Source of the DNA: Chalara sp. BL73
Taxonomy: Eukaryota; Ascomycota; Leotiomycetes; Helotiales
NCBI GenBank assembly: GCA_918026815.1
Contig: CAKJVC010000148.1
Coordinates: 372,001 to 436,000 of the forward strand
Reading direction: 5' to 3'
Length of the DNA stretch: 64,000 nucleotides
The notes beneath the pieces were generated by a model that searched no databases, was not told the DNA's origin, and saw nothing but the letters and a program-made list of their open reading frames with translations. Of this stretch, positions 1-11,310 are shown piece after piece. Each line of letters opens with the position of its first letter. Position 1 is the first letter of the stretch. Both the position numbers and the translations under genes were made by a program.

Positions 1-739
1 TTTATGCCCGCAATCTTTATACCTTGCGCAATAGTCGGTTCCAGGGTTGGCTCACAAAGTATTTTCTATTCAGTGCCATAATAATTGGAAAACTAGAAGA
101 TGAGTAAGTTCTGTCCAAAACCCAGAAAACGGCACCATACTTGAAGGCTATTTTCGATACTGACTAACGCCTTTGAAATATCAGCACTTTCAGAAGTTTT
201 TACGCCGATTGTGAACGGCTGGGGATAGTTTCCTCTTATGTTTACAGAAATAAGGCAACGAGGAATTGTAGTATTATCCTAATTAGCCTCAGCTACCTGG
301 ACTCCCGGACATGCTGTGCCTTTTATACTATGTTTTGGAGCCCAGGATTTTTCGGTCGATCGTTCGGCATGTTTTACGTACAGAATTCTGCCCTAATCGG
401 TCTATTACTAATGCTCATGTCGGGTGGTTACAGTTCTCGTTCTATGTCGTAGTGTTAAAGTAGAGTTTCATGTGATGAAGTGGTGAAGAGCTTCGAATAA
501 GCTTCCATCATGAACACGGGACCTGCATATCCGCCTCCAGGGGAAGGTGCTGTACTGTACCATATATCAAGGGGCAGGGCATGTATCCTGGGGCCCGACT
601 GGCTAGTCCGGTGCTTATTTTGCACCACTACACTGTCGCCTATTCCTATATTAATGTCTGTCTGTGGGTTTCTCTTTGTTGTTTTATGAAATCACAGTCG
701 AATAGGTCTGTCCCCCCCCCTTTTCGACCCGTATGAAAA
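1..739. other. Left-edge region without a recognisable gene
   Basis: No intact coding region is seen. A run of Cs lies at about 711-720. The right part (about 540-740) may contain the badly decayed N-terminal part of the GH64 relic that follows, but I could not find a convincing reading frame there. Confidence 0.4.
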
Positions 740-1640
740 AGGAGATGAAAGCAAGCTGACCTTTCTGACAAACCCTTCCACAAATAGAGCGGATCTAATT
801 GAACCCAGCATCGGTAATCTATCCGAAAGAATTATTATCTTTACTGAAGCTTTTGGTGACTTTACATACAATACATCATTGTTCCGTCTTTGTCATTTTG
901 CGCGATAAATATCACAGAGCATGTACGAAATACCAGCTAGCCTGCCGCCGACGTAGCTAGCAGCTCCACTGGGACTGGTAGGGCCCAAAGCTGCCGGCAG
1001 ACCGATGAAGTCCATGAAGCTAATGTTGACATATAACAACTCGGGATAGCAGCGGACGAAATCTTCGAGTACTCTCACCTCAATAGAATTGTCATGAGCC
1101 CAGCACTTTTCCAAAGATACTCACAGACTACACCAATCAGATATGGATTAAATACGTTGCTGATGATTTAGTCGTCAACACACAGTATACAATGGGCAAC
1201 ACATGTGGGCAGACATCTAATGGCCGTTCCGTCATCACCTCCTGTGACATCAATAAGACTGTCATTGGATCTTTCAGGAAACCCAGCGTTCGCGACATTT
1301 TGTGGCAGATACAAGCGCTTTCGCCGCACAGCCAGTTAACACTGAGCAGTTAAAGAATGTCTCTGCTCGGCTCAACGCTGCCATCAATTGCTCCACGCTT
1401 CTGAATAATCTCCAGCCGGACTCAGGTGAGAAGACAGTATCTTTTTACACCAATCCCTTGAAGAATCACCATGTGAGGACTGGGCACAATACTGCTGTCG
1501 ATGGAAGAGGCTATGCCTTTACCTATGATAACGTCACTGGTGGAGGCATTGACCAGAGCGGGTTCGTCGCGGACGGGTAGCCTCAGAAACTCGTGGTCGA
1601 TGTTGTGGGAGGACCCAACGGTCTTCCGCAGAAGCGTATC
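740..1640 (+). pseudogene. Decayed GH64 beta-1,3-glucanase with an internally inverted segment
   Basis: Plus-strand patches in different frames resemble glycoside hydrolase family 64 (laminaripentaose-producing type endo-beta-1,3-glucanase). They are a piece around LIEPSIGN (about 785-825) ending in DFTYN near 860, a piece with LRVLSP at about 1060-1080, DYTNQIW near 1126, and a C-terminal stretch with STLLNN, DGRGYAFTYD and DQSGFVADG (about 1300-1580). In-frame stops follow LRVLSP and VADG, and a frameshift lies near 1300. The central family segment, with YVNISFMDFIGLP, reads on the minus strand (about 868-1042) between two plus-strand pieces that flank it in the normal protein. It is therefore a dead gene with point damage and a local inversion. 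The family assignment is from remembered consensus, and the outer ends are approximate. Confidence 0.7.
868..1042 (-). other. Inverted central block of the GH64 relic
   Basis: This minus-strand stretch reads YVNISFMDF, then IGLPAALGPT, SGAASYVGG and LCDIYR, followed after a frameshift by AQNDKDG. That is the order expected for the part of GH64 between the EFTYN-like and LRVLSP-like motifs, which sit on the plus strand on either side. The simplest reading is one inversion of about 170-180 bp after or during decay of the gene. Breakpoints are estimated to within about 20 bp. Confidence 0.65.
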
Positions 1641-1740
1641 AACGCCAATAATGATGAATGGCTTCGTGAACCGGGTCGGAAATGTCAAGGGGCCTATCGC
1701 CGTGGACCAGGAGGTTGATCTTGAGAAAGGACACTTGTAG

Positions 1741-2909
1741 CTCCTCAAAATCCTGAATGAGGTGGCCATGTCCGACTCTGACCCTGCAGGAACATAAAAA
1801 TAGCCTCACGTCTTCGAAAAGTACTTAAGCGTATATATTACTGTACGTACTATTCAGCTCCTCTTCAACCACCTGTGCTAATAGACTCTAGGCATTCCGT
1901 ACATCTCAGACCTGGGTTGGTCTAGCCTGGCTCTTCATCCCCACCCTCGTCATCCTCATGTCATTCTATATGGTATTGTAGTCTCTAGAGGTCAAGATGC
2001 AGTGCCGAATCTTGGAAGTTGCAGGCCCCAAAACGCAGCTCAATAGCACTTCCATGCTGGTGAGACAGGAAAGTCCCGGGATGTAGTGGGTTTGGGCTAA
2101 GCTCGCCCAATGCTTCACCTGAACAGGCAGGCGGCGCGAAAGTGATTCTTGTATGTAGTTTTGACCTTTCGGGATACATGTATAGATGAGGTTTAGGATA
2201 AGATATTATATATAGTGTTATACTGTAAATTTCATAAATATTAACATACCCACCTACTATGCTTTCACTAAGCATGCACTCACAACCTATGGACTAATAC
2301 AATCTCTTACTTTCATAAAGCATTCCGCTCCCTATTTCAAACTTTATCCGCGCCGCGGTCCGACATGCAGTAATAGAAAGAATCCGCAGAGTGTGATTAA
2401 TTTCTGGAAACCGTGGTAGCCTCGCACAATCTTTGCGTCTACAAGGCACCGTCTGACATCATTGACAAACCGTTCTTTGCCCACTATTCAATAACAGGCG
2501 GCGGAGAAGTCTAACGATGCAGCAAAGCTAGAATCTGCCAATTGTTAGAGAGTGATTGGTTAGCTGTTGAACACATATCTTAATAAGTTTACACAAATTT
2601 TTCTTTGATACAGTAGATTACGGACCATCTTGCAGTGCATTTGAGACTAGGAAGCATTTAGTCCAAGATCCGAAGTAAAAAGGTGTCCACGAATTTTTTA
2701 AAAAAAAAAAAACTCGCTCAGCAAGTAATTGATATGCACTGGCCAATGCGATATTTATGAACTTTCATGTTGCAACTATCCCTCAGCTGTCTGATTCTTG
2801 TTTACCAACCGATCCCGCAACAGAACCATCCACGCCAGAGCAGAACAACATGTAATCACAAAACCATCTCCCCGGTTTCAGGCTCTCGGTGGGCAATACC
2901 CCAACAAAA
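1741..2909. other. Intergenic, no gene seen
   Basis: Only short, compositionally uninformative open frames are present. A homopolymer A tract preceded by Ts lies at about 2694-2712. The right end runs into the TATA-containing promoter-like stretch described next. Confidence 0.5.
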
Positions 2910-2916
2910 TATAAAA
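2910..2916 (+). promoter_or_regulatory. TATA-box-like element
   Basis: TATAAAA is followed by a pyrimidine- and C/A-rich stretch and, about 100 nt downstream, by two ATGs (3009 and 3014). The arrangement resembles the one in front of the repeat-peptide gene at 29263. It is sequence pattern only. Confidence 0.35.
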
Positions 2917-3013
2917 CCCGGATATCCACCCCGTAAAGTTTAACACCTTTACCTCAATATACCGTTCATTGCAGCTCTACAACCCTTTCCACTACCCAAA
3001 CCGCCACAATGGC

Positions 3014-3154
3014 ATGCAAACTACCATCAACTATCCACCTGAATTACCGCACGAGAGAAGACAGCCCATGAAGCGTGCTCCTCTAGTTGATTCAATTCGC
3101 TCCCTCTTTTCTGTTTCATGTTGTATTCGCGGGCCTAATGTTGTCAAGGATTAA
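3014..3154 (+). CDS. Possible small hypothetical protein (46 aa)
   Basis: This short open frame sits 100 nt downstream of a TATA-like box and ends before the convergent heme-oxygenase-like gene. The predicted peptide is basic in the middle and has a CC pair near its end. An overlapping ATG at 3009 opens a 20-codon frame instead, so the start is unsure. I recognise no family. It could equally be a chance frame in a non-coding transcript; support is only the promoter-like context. Confidence 0.25.
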   Translation: MQTTINYPPELPHERRQPMKRAPLVDSIRSLFSVSCCIRGPNVVKD

Positions 3155-3459
3155 CAGAAGAATACGTGATATATCAATTTGAATTCTTGCTCTAAAGTTC
3201 CACGAAAGAAGAAGATATTATCTTGTAATCGGGCGCATGCATTAATGTATCTGGGGAGCAATAAGTGAGGTATGCGAATCGCCTTCTGAGATGGAAGAGA
3301 GGAACAAGATATGTATGCTCTATTCTATCAGGGTATCAATGTCCAACTACCAGCCCGTGCTGTTGCGAATCTATTCATGTCCCATTCGGCACAATCGGCA
3401 CCATGCAACGTTCGTAATTCATTACTTGTTATGAGCTCACCCTTTACTGCTCAAGCGCC

Positions 3460-5027
3460 TCAAATACCGCGCCCACACACCCAAGTAAAACCATACCAGA
3501 CGACCAATAGCAAAAAGATGCCAAATGGTGCCAGAATACTCGGGATCGTCCGTACCAAGACATCAATCTCCCTATCGTTTATTGTATCAGTACTCTCTGA
3601 CGACTCCTCAGCATCGACTTCAATGGTGACTGGCGTGAAGCTCACTTGTCGCTTGCCTCGCACTAGATGGTTCACGCCCCATACCACTTTGCATGCCGTT
3701 TCCCACGCCGAGCCTGCACCATCCATTAAAGCCTCCAGATATCCAGAGTATTCGAGTCGGTCGCTTGGTTGTGCGAGGTTTCTGTACTTGCGTGTGAGAT
3801 GCGATTTGTGGATGGCGACAGAATCTTTGGTGCGCCGGAAATTGGGGCGACCCTTCTTCAGACGCACACTATTTATGTCGTCATCGTCGGTGCCCATCAC
3901 CCGGTCGAGTTCATGAACCATGTCAACCATGAATTCGAAGATGATCTGGGCTTCACGGATGATGTCCTCAGATTCCTGGGCAGTGAGAAGTGCCGAGGCC
4001 TCATTGACACGTTTCTTAAACTCTCTTTTGATATCCTCACCGTCTTCCTCGCCTTTGAAGTGGAAGAATTGGAGGCCAACATTCACCCGACTATCCGCAA
4101 CAGAGTCAGAGTTAGCTTGAAAGGTCCGACATCGTTCTGGGCATGGTGTAGGTAGGATGTCAGGTTCTAAATTCCAAGGTCTACCGCCAATGTCGGACTG
4201 TGATCTTTTGCGATATTGATTATCTCCTGTGAGAGATGCTGGACAAACAGGAGACGGATCTTGAGTCCAGAATTCGGACCCTAATCCTCCAGCGTCTCGA
4301 AGACAGGCACGCAAATATCGACCGCCAGAGAAAAGGGCCATATAGAGAACCCAGGCGTATGCCAATAGAACATGAGGATTTTCGTCAACAGACTGCTTGG
4401 TATGCTCAAGAAACGCTGCCAGCTTTCCTTGCCTAGCGACGGCTGCAAGCTGTTCCTGAATTCTATGCTCCGGAGTACCAGTAAGAACTCGGATATCAGC
4501 TCGCAGCCGGCCAGCACGTAGCAGACTTGGAAGGCGAAGGTGTGCCAGTAGGGATTGAGTCCTGGAGCTTATTTTCGGTGCATGTATGACCCCGACTGCT
4601 TCACTAGCCGCGAAAATGTGTAAATTCTTACAATCTGGATCCGCCGTCTCTGGATTGTAGGAACTGCACACAATAGATGTATCATCTTTCGTACCCGACG
4701 AACGGCGAGAGTCGTCTATGATCGCCTCCCAGAGAGATTCAAAATTTGTGTATATCGGAGCGATATGCAAAAGACCGGAAATGTAGATGGATGGGTTTGT
4801 TGTATATGGAGGAAGGGCTAACGGTAGTCGTACAAGAATGAGTCTATTTAACTGGCTATGAATAGGTCTCGTTTCGCTGTTTACTACAAAGAATTAGTTC
4901 TGGCGAAAGTGTCTTCCGGGAGGTGCTCACTTCGATCTGAAAATAGTGAACCCAAAAGTTCTGGGGCGTCGGTCAACGAAGGCGACAGCATAGGAGAGGC
5001 GACCTGAGGACTGTCTTCGCCGGACAT
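3460..5027 (-). CDS. Heme-oxygenase-like membrane-anchored protein
   Basis: Two exons, 4931-5027 and 3460-4883, are joined across a 47-bp GTGAGC..TAG intron and give 506 aa. Joining restores the fungal heme-oxygenase-like N-terminus: an INSETRPIHSQLNRLIL helix with a His at about residue 41 in the position of the proximal heme ligand. Further on, YMALFSGGR corresponds to the distal-helix G-x-L-S-G-G region of heme oxygenases. A charged middle (GEEDGEDIK..) follows, and a C-terminal hydrophobic segment (about 481-501) looks like a tail anchor. Classical heme oxygenase opens heme to biliverdin, CO and Fe2+. Whether this divergent fungal branch is active cannot be told. The start is the ATG of a short leader exon that keeps phase. 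Confidence 0.75.
4884..4930 (-). other. Intron of the heme-oxygenase-like gene
   Basis: This 47-bp intron has a GTGAGC donor and a TTTGTAG acceptor. It splits codon 33 after its first base, and removing it makes the proximal-His helix continuous with the ATG exon. Confidence 0.7.
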
Positions 5028-5928
5028 GATGAATGATGTGGCGATAAGGGATTTTGGGCAAAGAAGAGAATATGCGATATTCTAAGGGAAATGAGGGGCT
5101 TGAAGGAAAGCTACAAAATGGAAATGTTGCTGACCCCGCTACAACTGAGCAGTTGCGAAGTAAAGAACGATACGACGAGGACCAGAGCACGCAAGCCCCT
5201 ACAAGGTAACTTTGAAGGTAGAAGGTAAACGCGGTCGAAGAAGGAGGGAGGTCGAGAATGAGGAAGTGGCAGACATGTTGGGTCAGAAGGGCAGCGGGAG
5301 CGGTAATGAGCAAGTCGGTCTATATCCATCCAGCGGCGAACCAGCCGAAAACGCCATCCATCATTCGTTGAATGGTGAATGAATGCAATTGGGGCCTCAG
5401 TGAAGGTGGAGGCAAGATTCGTGAAGCTTTTTGTAAAGTCAGAGTGAGAAATCCCATGCAGAGTGAAGATAGTGGGACATGCATCAAGAATATTGAGATT
5501 CCTTTGAGAAATGTTGCATAATCTGAGCAATTGATGATTTGTGGTGGGAACCACCTCCGAGGCAAAATTGATGCGGGATGGGGCGTGGCTGCAGATAAAC
5601 GCTCAAGTAGATTAGAGCGAGGAGGGATTTTCTCACTTGGAAAGAAAGGCTCCATATAAGATTTGGGGGTGGATTTATGAAAAAGAAATTGGGCGGTCGG
5701 AGAGAGCTGGCTGAAGTAAGACGGCAGAAAAAGATGGGGATTTGGAAATGCCATCCCAGCCCATGGTACATTTCGATGTCTATCTTTGGATTAAGACTTT
5801 TCATGGTGTACTCCTCCTCTCCCTGCCATCATTTGGTTTTGTGCAAGCCTTATTACGATAACCTTTCTAGATGCCTGAGGCGATAGGAGTTACATTCCCA
5901 ACTTCACATCGCAATCCATAGCCGCCTA
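5028..5928. other. Upstream region of the heme-oxygenase-like gene
   Basis: About 900 bp lie between the heme-oxygenase-like start and the stop of the next minus-strand gene. Several minus-strand open frames of 100-150 codons overlap in different phases, but none shows conserved motifs. They look like pyrimidine-rich leader/promoter sequence. Confidence 0.45.
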
Positions 5929-6519
5929 TCAACGCAGAATATCAGTACCCGCCCATGAAAGGAGAAAAAGAATTAGCCCGCCAAGGACACGCCTGCCATC
6001 GTCAAGGCGTATAATATTATGAGTCGGTCTTCGGAAAGGCATCCCTCCGATTTGTTGCAATATTCTAGCGATGGTACTTAGACCCTCGTTGCTGCTTGTG
6101 GAGCAATTTTTGGGATGGGGTTGCAAAGAAGTACACTTTACAGCTCACGGGCCGCCTTTACAAGTTTCGATCTTGGTGTACATATCAAATGGGCTCGGCT
6201 CAAACCCATATCGTGGACCGTCATCGCACGGTCCTCTGTCGTTTTGCCTGCACATTGTTACTGTACTGTAAGTCCTATATTAACATCGATGCAAGGTACT
6301 TCCCAGGCGCAGACAGGCCGAGCGAGCCATACCTCCAGAAACGCTTGCAGGCTCAATGCTGCCAAGTTCAAGGTCTTTCACATCAGGGAAGAACTCGCTG
6401 ATTTGCATGCAGGCACAAGGTAGCTCATTTGAAATTTCAGTCGCCTGTTTTGTTGCTTTTTCTATGTCGACCTGAAGGCCCCGCTTGACGTTTCGTATCG
6501 TCGACTTGGACGACGCCAT
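5929..6519 (-). CDS. Small hypothetical protein, three exons (151 aa)
   Basis: I assembled three exons: 6333-6519, 6142-6247 and 5929-6091. The introns are 85 and 50 bp with GTATGG..GCAG and GTAAAG..GCAG borders, and all phases fit. The protein starts MASSKSTIRNVKRG, continues with a mixed-charge helical stretch (KLVKAARELNEG..), and ends with a hydrophobic segment near the C-terminus (about 131-146, GGLILFLLSWAG), so a tail-anchored or small membrane protein is likely. I know no family for it. It lies head-to-head with the RGS-LOV gene, about 635 bp apart. Coherent phase across three exons is the main support; expression is unknown. Confidence 0.5.
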
Positions 6520-7154
6520 AGTAATATTCTAGTCTGAGCGCCTCCTTGCTTTGATACATCCGACAAGGTCAGCCTTGTAATGTGGATAGGGCGGATTGTG
6601 GAGAAACGAAAGTTTAATCATTAACTACGTGCAGTAATTATTATCCAACGAATGGATCAAGGGTTTTGACATGTCTGTCGTCACTTCAAAAGTGCTTGAG
6701 ATGATGATCATGGCGCTGGGGAAAATGGTCTGTTCTATGGCCGTGGTCGCCAATGTAGTGGTTCATCCTGCCGCCCTCTTGCTTGCGTTGTTGATAGGTT
6801 TGTTGCAGGTGTGTTGCCATGACTCTTCTTTATCCAAGGAATATAGATGAACCTATTCGCTTTAATTTCTAACAGCAAGTTGCTGAATTGACCCAGCAAG
6901 GTGGTGAACATTGCTTACCCGAGTCCTACTACTTAACCGGCCGGACAAGAAACCCATGCTTCCAACTGTACTAGGACGCTCGTGCAGATGTTCTATTAAC
7001 ATGTACTCGCGTCTAGGTTGAGTCTGTATTTAGGAATATGTGGGTATTCTCCTCTTTCTGATAATCCTCTATTTTCCAGACGCTTGTTATTACCATTAAC
7101 ATCTACTTTGCTGCTACACATGCCTTCCTCTTCTTGCTCTTATCAAGTGCTGAC
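6520..7154. promoter_or_regulatory. Shared upstream region of the small hypothetical gene and the RGS-LOV gene
   Basis: This 635-bp divergent intergenic region should hold both promoters. I see no clear TATA box or known light-response element that I would assign with confidence. Confidence 0.4.
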
Positions 7155-9172
7155 ATGGAGACAGCTTCCGGAAGAAGTAGCTCTCTTCTGCCCAGTCCAT
7201 TGCTACAAGATCCATCGTCATACGATGTACCCAAGATACCCGATGCCGTTCTCAATGTGAAGGAGCCCACCACTAGCCTCAACATGCACGAAGGTGGCCC
7301 AGATGGCAAGGACACTGGCGTAGCTGTACCGGAATCTTCGTTCTTCGATCTTCATCCGCCCACACCATCAGCCAGCCTTGTAAAAGTTGAGGATCTCGCG
7401 AAACAGCTCTTCTCAGCTGAGCACTTACATTTTATTCTTTCCGATCATGGTCTATTCTATCGGTTTTCTACTTTCCTAAATCGATTTAGACCATACTTGA
7501 TTCCAACGTTAGTCAGATATCTGGAGATGCGCAAAGCAATGAAGGCAGTAGAATACGCAAATGCGGTAGCAAGATCGATTCGGTGGCCTTCACATACAGA
7601 CTATTGCAAATTCTCGAAGGTTCAAGCTGCGTCAGTAGATATCAGATTCGAAGATTACGCCCAGAGAGAGCTACTGCTGCTATGCTCAGAAGCATTACCA
7701 GCGTTTACTACATCTAATCTTGTGGATGTGGTAGGTGATCTAGTTGCGAAAGATATAACAGGGCAAGTTGTACCAGCACTACAAAATTTAGTGGGCAACC
7801 TAGCGGAGGTTTTCTGTCTCACTGATCCTTCTGTTAATGATAATCCCATAATATATGCTTCTGAAGGTATGGGCTCTTGAGGGACTATGCATGTGTTACT
7901 GATGCTTGATCAGAATTTCATAAAACAACTCAATACGGAACGAGCTATGCAATCAATAGAAATTGCCGCTTCTTGCAAGGTCCTGGAACGGACAAGATCT
8001 CTACAAAACGATTGGCAGATGCAATAGCACGAGGTGAGGAATCAAACGAGCTACTCTTGAATTAGTATGTCCCAATGGGCTATTCAGTTTCGCAAAACTT
8101 CTAACCAATGTACAGTCGACGGGATGGGACACCATTTATGAATCTTCTAATGTGCTCACCCCTCTACGATGATCAAGGCATAGTCCGCTACTTTATTGGG
8201 GCACAAGTCGATGTGACGGGTCTCGTCGAGGAAGGCCGTGGTGTTGAATCTTTCGCGCGCTATCTACAAAAAGACAAACCAGAAGAAGGAAGAAGAGAAG
8301 ATGAGCAGGGTCCGCCTCACTATACCCCACAACGAAAGAGCGCGTATCTAGAACGCAAGAGTAAAGAGTCGCTAGACCGATTACACGAGTTAAGCACGAT
8401 GTTCAGCCTAGATGAGTCGGACGTCGTGAATCGTAGCTCAAGAGGCGGCGGTGACTCAGATACCTCGTCCGTACATTCTATGGTCCCCACTTCAGTGAAA
8501 AATCGCGGGCAAGGAAAGCGCCTGATTGGGAGTCTAGATGGTGGGCTCAGCGTACTTAACCTCCCAGTCAACAATTTGGGCACATTACCAGGCGTATACA
8601 AGCACTATTTGTTGGTGAGACCTCATCCCAGCCTTCAGATAATATTTGTAAGCCCTTCGTTAAGGTTACCTGGATTAATGCGGACGCATCTGTTCAGCAA
8701 GCTGGGGGGTCCGCCACAAACAATGAGCGCACTGGAGGAGGCATTGCGCGATGGAGCAGGCGTGACTGCGAAAGTGCTCTGGCTTCCGAAGAACGTGCAG
8801 AGTGAGAGGGTGAGGGGGCCGCAGGAGGTGAAACCACGGTGGATCCGGTGTACGCCACTGCTAGGCTCAGATGATCGAGTGGGTGTTTGGATGATAGTTC
8901 TTGTACCCGTGGACGGTAACAGCGCTATCGGGAGTGGATACTCAGGAGCTAATTCCGAGAGCGCAGATGAGAGCTCGAAAAATGGAAGGAGATATGGAAC
9001 TGGGATCCAGGCGGTGAGTAGGGCCGGGAGCGTGAAAGCAAAAAGTGATGGAGGATATGGAGGTCTAAGGGAGGGGAGGGTCTGGAAAGGAAAGGGTGCT
9101 GATGGGGAGGACCCATATACGCAATACCTGAGGAGTAGCTCGAGTATAGGGGATAGTAGCGAGGATCCGTGA
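7155..9172 (+). CDS. RGS-LOV blue-light photoreceptor
   Basis: Three exons (7155-7866, 7914-8064, 8116-9172) with 47- and 51-bp introns give 639 aa. An RGS-like helical domain lies at about residues 75-145 (VKVEDLAKQLFSAEHLHFIL region) and a LOV/PAS domain at about 220-315. The flavin-binding core NRNCRFLQGP has the photoactive Cys at residue 255, followed by LNYRRDGTPF and YFIGAQVDVT, which carries the conserved flavin-contacting Gln. Downstream is a basic, helix-forming stretch (RKSAYLERKSKESLDRL) and a low-complexity C-terminus. This order matches fungal RGS-LOV proteins such as Botrytis BcLOV4, reported to bind anionic membrane lipids directly in blue light. The consensus Gly before RNCRFLQ is Asn here. 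Splicing rejoins the LOV core exactly. ATG 7155 is the first in-frame ATG; an upstream exon cannot be excluded. Confidence 0.88.
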
Positions 9173-9610
9173 TCTGGGTTTGTGACCGTGGAGTTATTAT
9201 TAGATACTCAAAGTGCAATCACTCGGGAATGTGTAGTACTACGGTGCACTCCGGTTTTAGCAAGGCTTTACGAAATGACCAGATTTGCATATAGCACGGA
9301 AGTAAACACCCAATTAACTTCAACGCACCCAGACGATCCCAAGCCTGGACCTCATTCAAGAGCGAGAAGGGGCTTACAAGCGAAATTTCCAAAATATTTC
9401 GGTCCTGATCATTCCTTACGCATCGCAAACCTATTGGAGATGGGGAAATTGATATAGAATTCTGAAAGTTCTGAAAACTGCGGTCGCAAATGCCCATCTA
9501 TGCCCCCACGGTCTGTACTTAGCTCCACCTAAACCCATCCGCCCTCAAAATAAAAGCCAATCCAAACTTGTCGGGAGGCTCTGACTATTTGCAGCAATGG
9601 GACTGTCAAC
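9173..9610. other. Convergent intergenic region
   Basis: This is the 3' flank shared by the RGS-LOV gene and the opposite-strand hypothetical gene. No additional gene is evident. Confidence 0.5.
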
Positions 9611-10466
9611 CTACATTACCAAACCTTCCGCGGCAGACTTGAGATTGTCGCCTGCATTGACAATCCCATCCGGTGCATAGCATACACCGACTCCATAAAT
9701 GTCAATCGCGGCTACTTGGTGTTCATCTGGTGTGAGATCTTCTCGGCCCGCATGTGCTGAGAAAAATGTCACCTGCAGGCTAACTGAGAAGGGAGCCTGA
9801 GGTCTTATGCGGCCGAGTTTGATTCGCAGCCGACGGTTCACACCAGTACCGCGATCATCGAGCTCCTCAAAAGCAGGGCTGCTGGGGTTGTAGTCTGGCT
9901 CGACATCTTGCACTATCAATGAGTTACCATGCCAAACTCGGGTATTTCTAAAGGCCATTAGTACGGACAAGAAGCATGGACATGGTGAATTGGTCATAAT
10001 CATAGACCTACCGAAAATATGGGAATCCGCGGCTATTGAAAGAGATGATAATTTCTCGAGCGTATGGACCCTCCGGGTGTGTTTGCGTTGGAAGACTACC
10101 AGTCAGCCAGGTGGTGCGCTCCGCAAAATGAGGTCGAAAAGTGCGTATTGCTGGCGAGATATTAGGGGGCGTCAGTGCCGTGGTCCAGAGATGGTTCGAG
10201 GCCCATAGAGCATTTCCAGGGGACCATTCGATGCTATAGAGTGGTAGCCGAGTTGATTGAGGAGCAAGGAGGCGGCTAGATCGAGGATCCGGTTTGGTGG
10301 GATTTGGTTTGGCTGGCGATACAAATGGGTCCTCAAGTCCTCTGACAACTTGTCTTCCAGCTCCAGTCACTGCCTCTTCGGGAGATCCCTCAGATGGACT
10401 CAACAGAACTCGATCATGGGGTTGGCTATACCGAGCAGTCGATCTTCTTGGTCGTTCATCTGACAT
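9611..10466 (-). CDS. Hypothetical protein (263 aa)
   Basis: Two exons, 10012-10466 and 9611-9947, are joined across a 64-bp intron (GTAGGT..TTTAG) that keeps phase and gives 263 aa. The start is the ATG of MSDERPRRST; an in-frame GTG upstream is not a credible start. The N-terminus is Arg/Ser/Pro-rich and probably disordered. The C-terminal two thirds is a folded-looking region containing SIEWSPGNALWASNHLW, RNTRVWHGN and LRIKLGRIRP. No domain is recognised. It converges with the RGS-LOV gene. Confidence 0.6.
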
Positions 10467-11310
10467 GATTTGTGAGTTTGGTTTTTGAGTTTCCACGTAC
10501 TTCTGCTTATTATATTGTGGGATCGAAACCGACTTGGGGTTTGATAAAATCCGGAGTCAAAAGAAGGGTTGTTGGTATGCACCGATAGAATTTGAAGAAG
10601 TGCTGCATAATCTCTAGCGTGAATAGCGTGGTGAATGGTGTTGATGAAAATGATAGAGCATAATTAGGAAGGCGGTCACGATATCGCACGCCTACATTGT
10701 GATGGAAATTTCCGGATAAAAGATTAGGACAATCATTTATTGAATATGCAATGGTTTGGTAACAGATTCCATTGTCCGCTTTTGATTAATGCCTGGGAGC
10801 AGAGGTCATTTCCCGAGCCCAATAATAGATTTGTGAATGAACTCCTCAAATTATGGCCTTTCAAGATACCCATAGAGGCAACCCAATTTCTTCCAAGCTT
10901 GAGATTATTGAGTATTCGATAGAAAATCTACCAACGTAATGAGCGCTTGGGAAGAAGGGATAGGTAGGATAAACCCATTTATTAGCTAGGAAGTACGGAA
11001 GTATAACGAAGACATTATATTCTTCATTCTTTTGAAGGATGCCTATTCCATTCACATATAATTTTTAAGCAAATATTGTAACGAAACTTCTTCTCCGCAT
11101 TTATTAAACATAACAGTCGAAAGACATATATATGTATTGGTGAAGTCGAATGCCAAGAATGTCACTGCCAAGACTTGAATAGCCGCTCCTCGTAAGATAT
11201 TTAATGGTATCTGAAGGTCACATGCTTGTCCAACCACTTAAACTGCTTGCCTCTGGTCTCCTTTTTGTTAAGGGCGAGCCTTGATGCTAGAAAAGTCCGA
11301 ACAGAACCGT
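10467..11310. other. Intergenic, AT-rich, no gene seen
   Basis: Composition shifts to AT-rich here and stays so to about 17 kb. No open frame of interest was found. Confidence 0.5.

Noticed and set aside
3311..3916. 201-codon plus-strand frame
   Set aside because: Antisense to the heme-oxygenase-like coding exon, whose minus-strand protein has clear family motifs.
3769..4155. 128-codon plus-strand frame
   Set aside because: Also antisense to the heme-oxygenase-like exon; no independent support.
5111..5754. Overlapping minus-strand frames of 106-147 codons
   Set aside because: Pyrimidine-rich leader upstream of the heme-oxygenase-like gene; three phases open at once and no motif.
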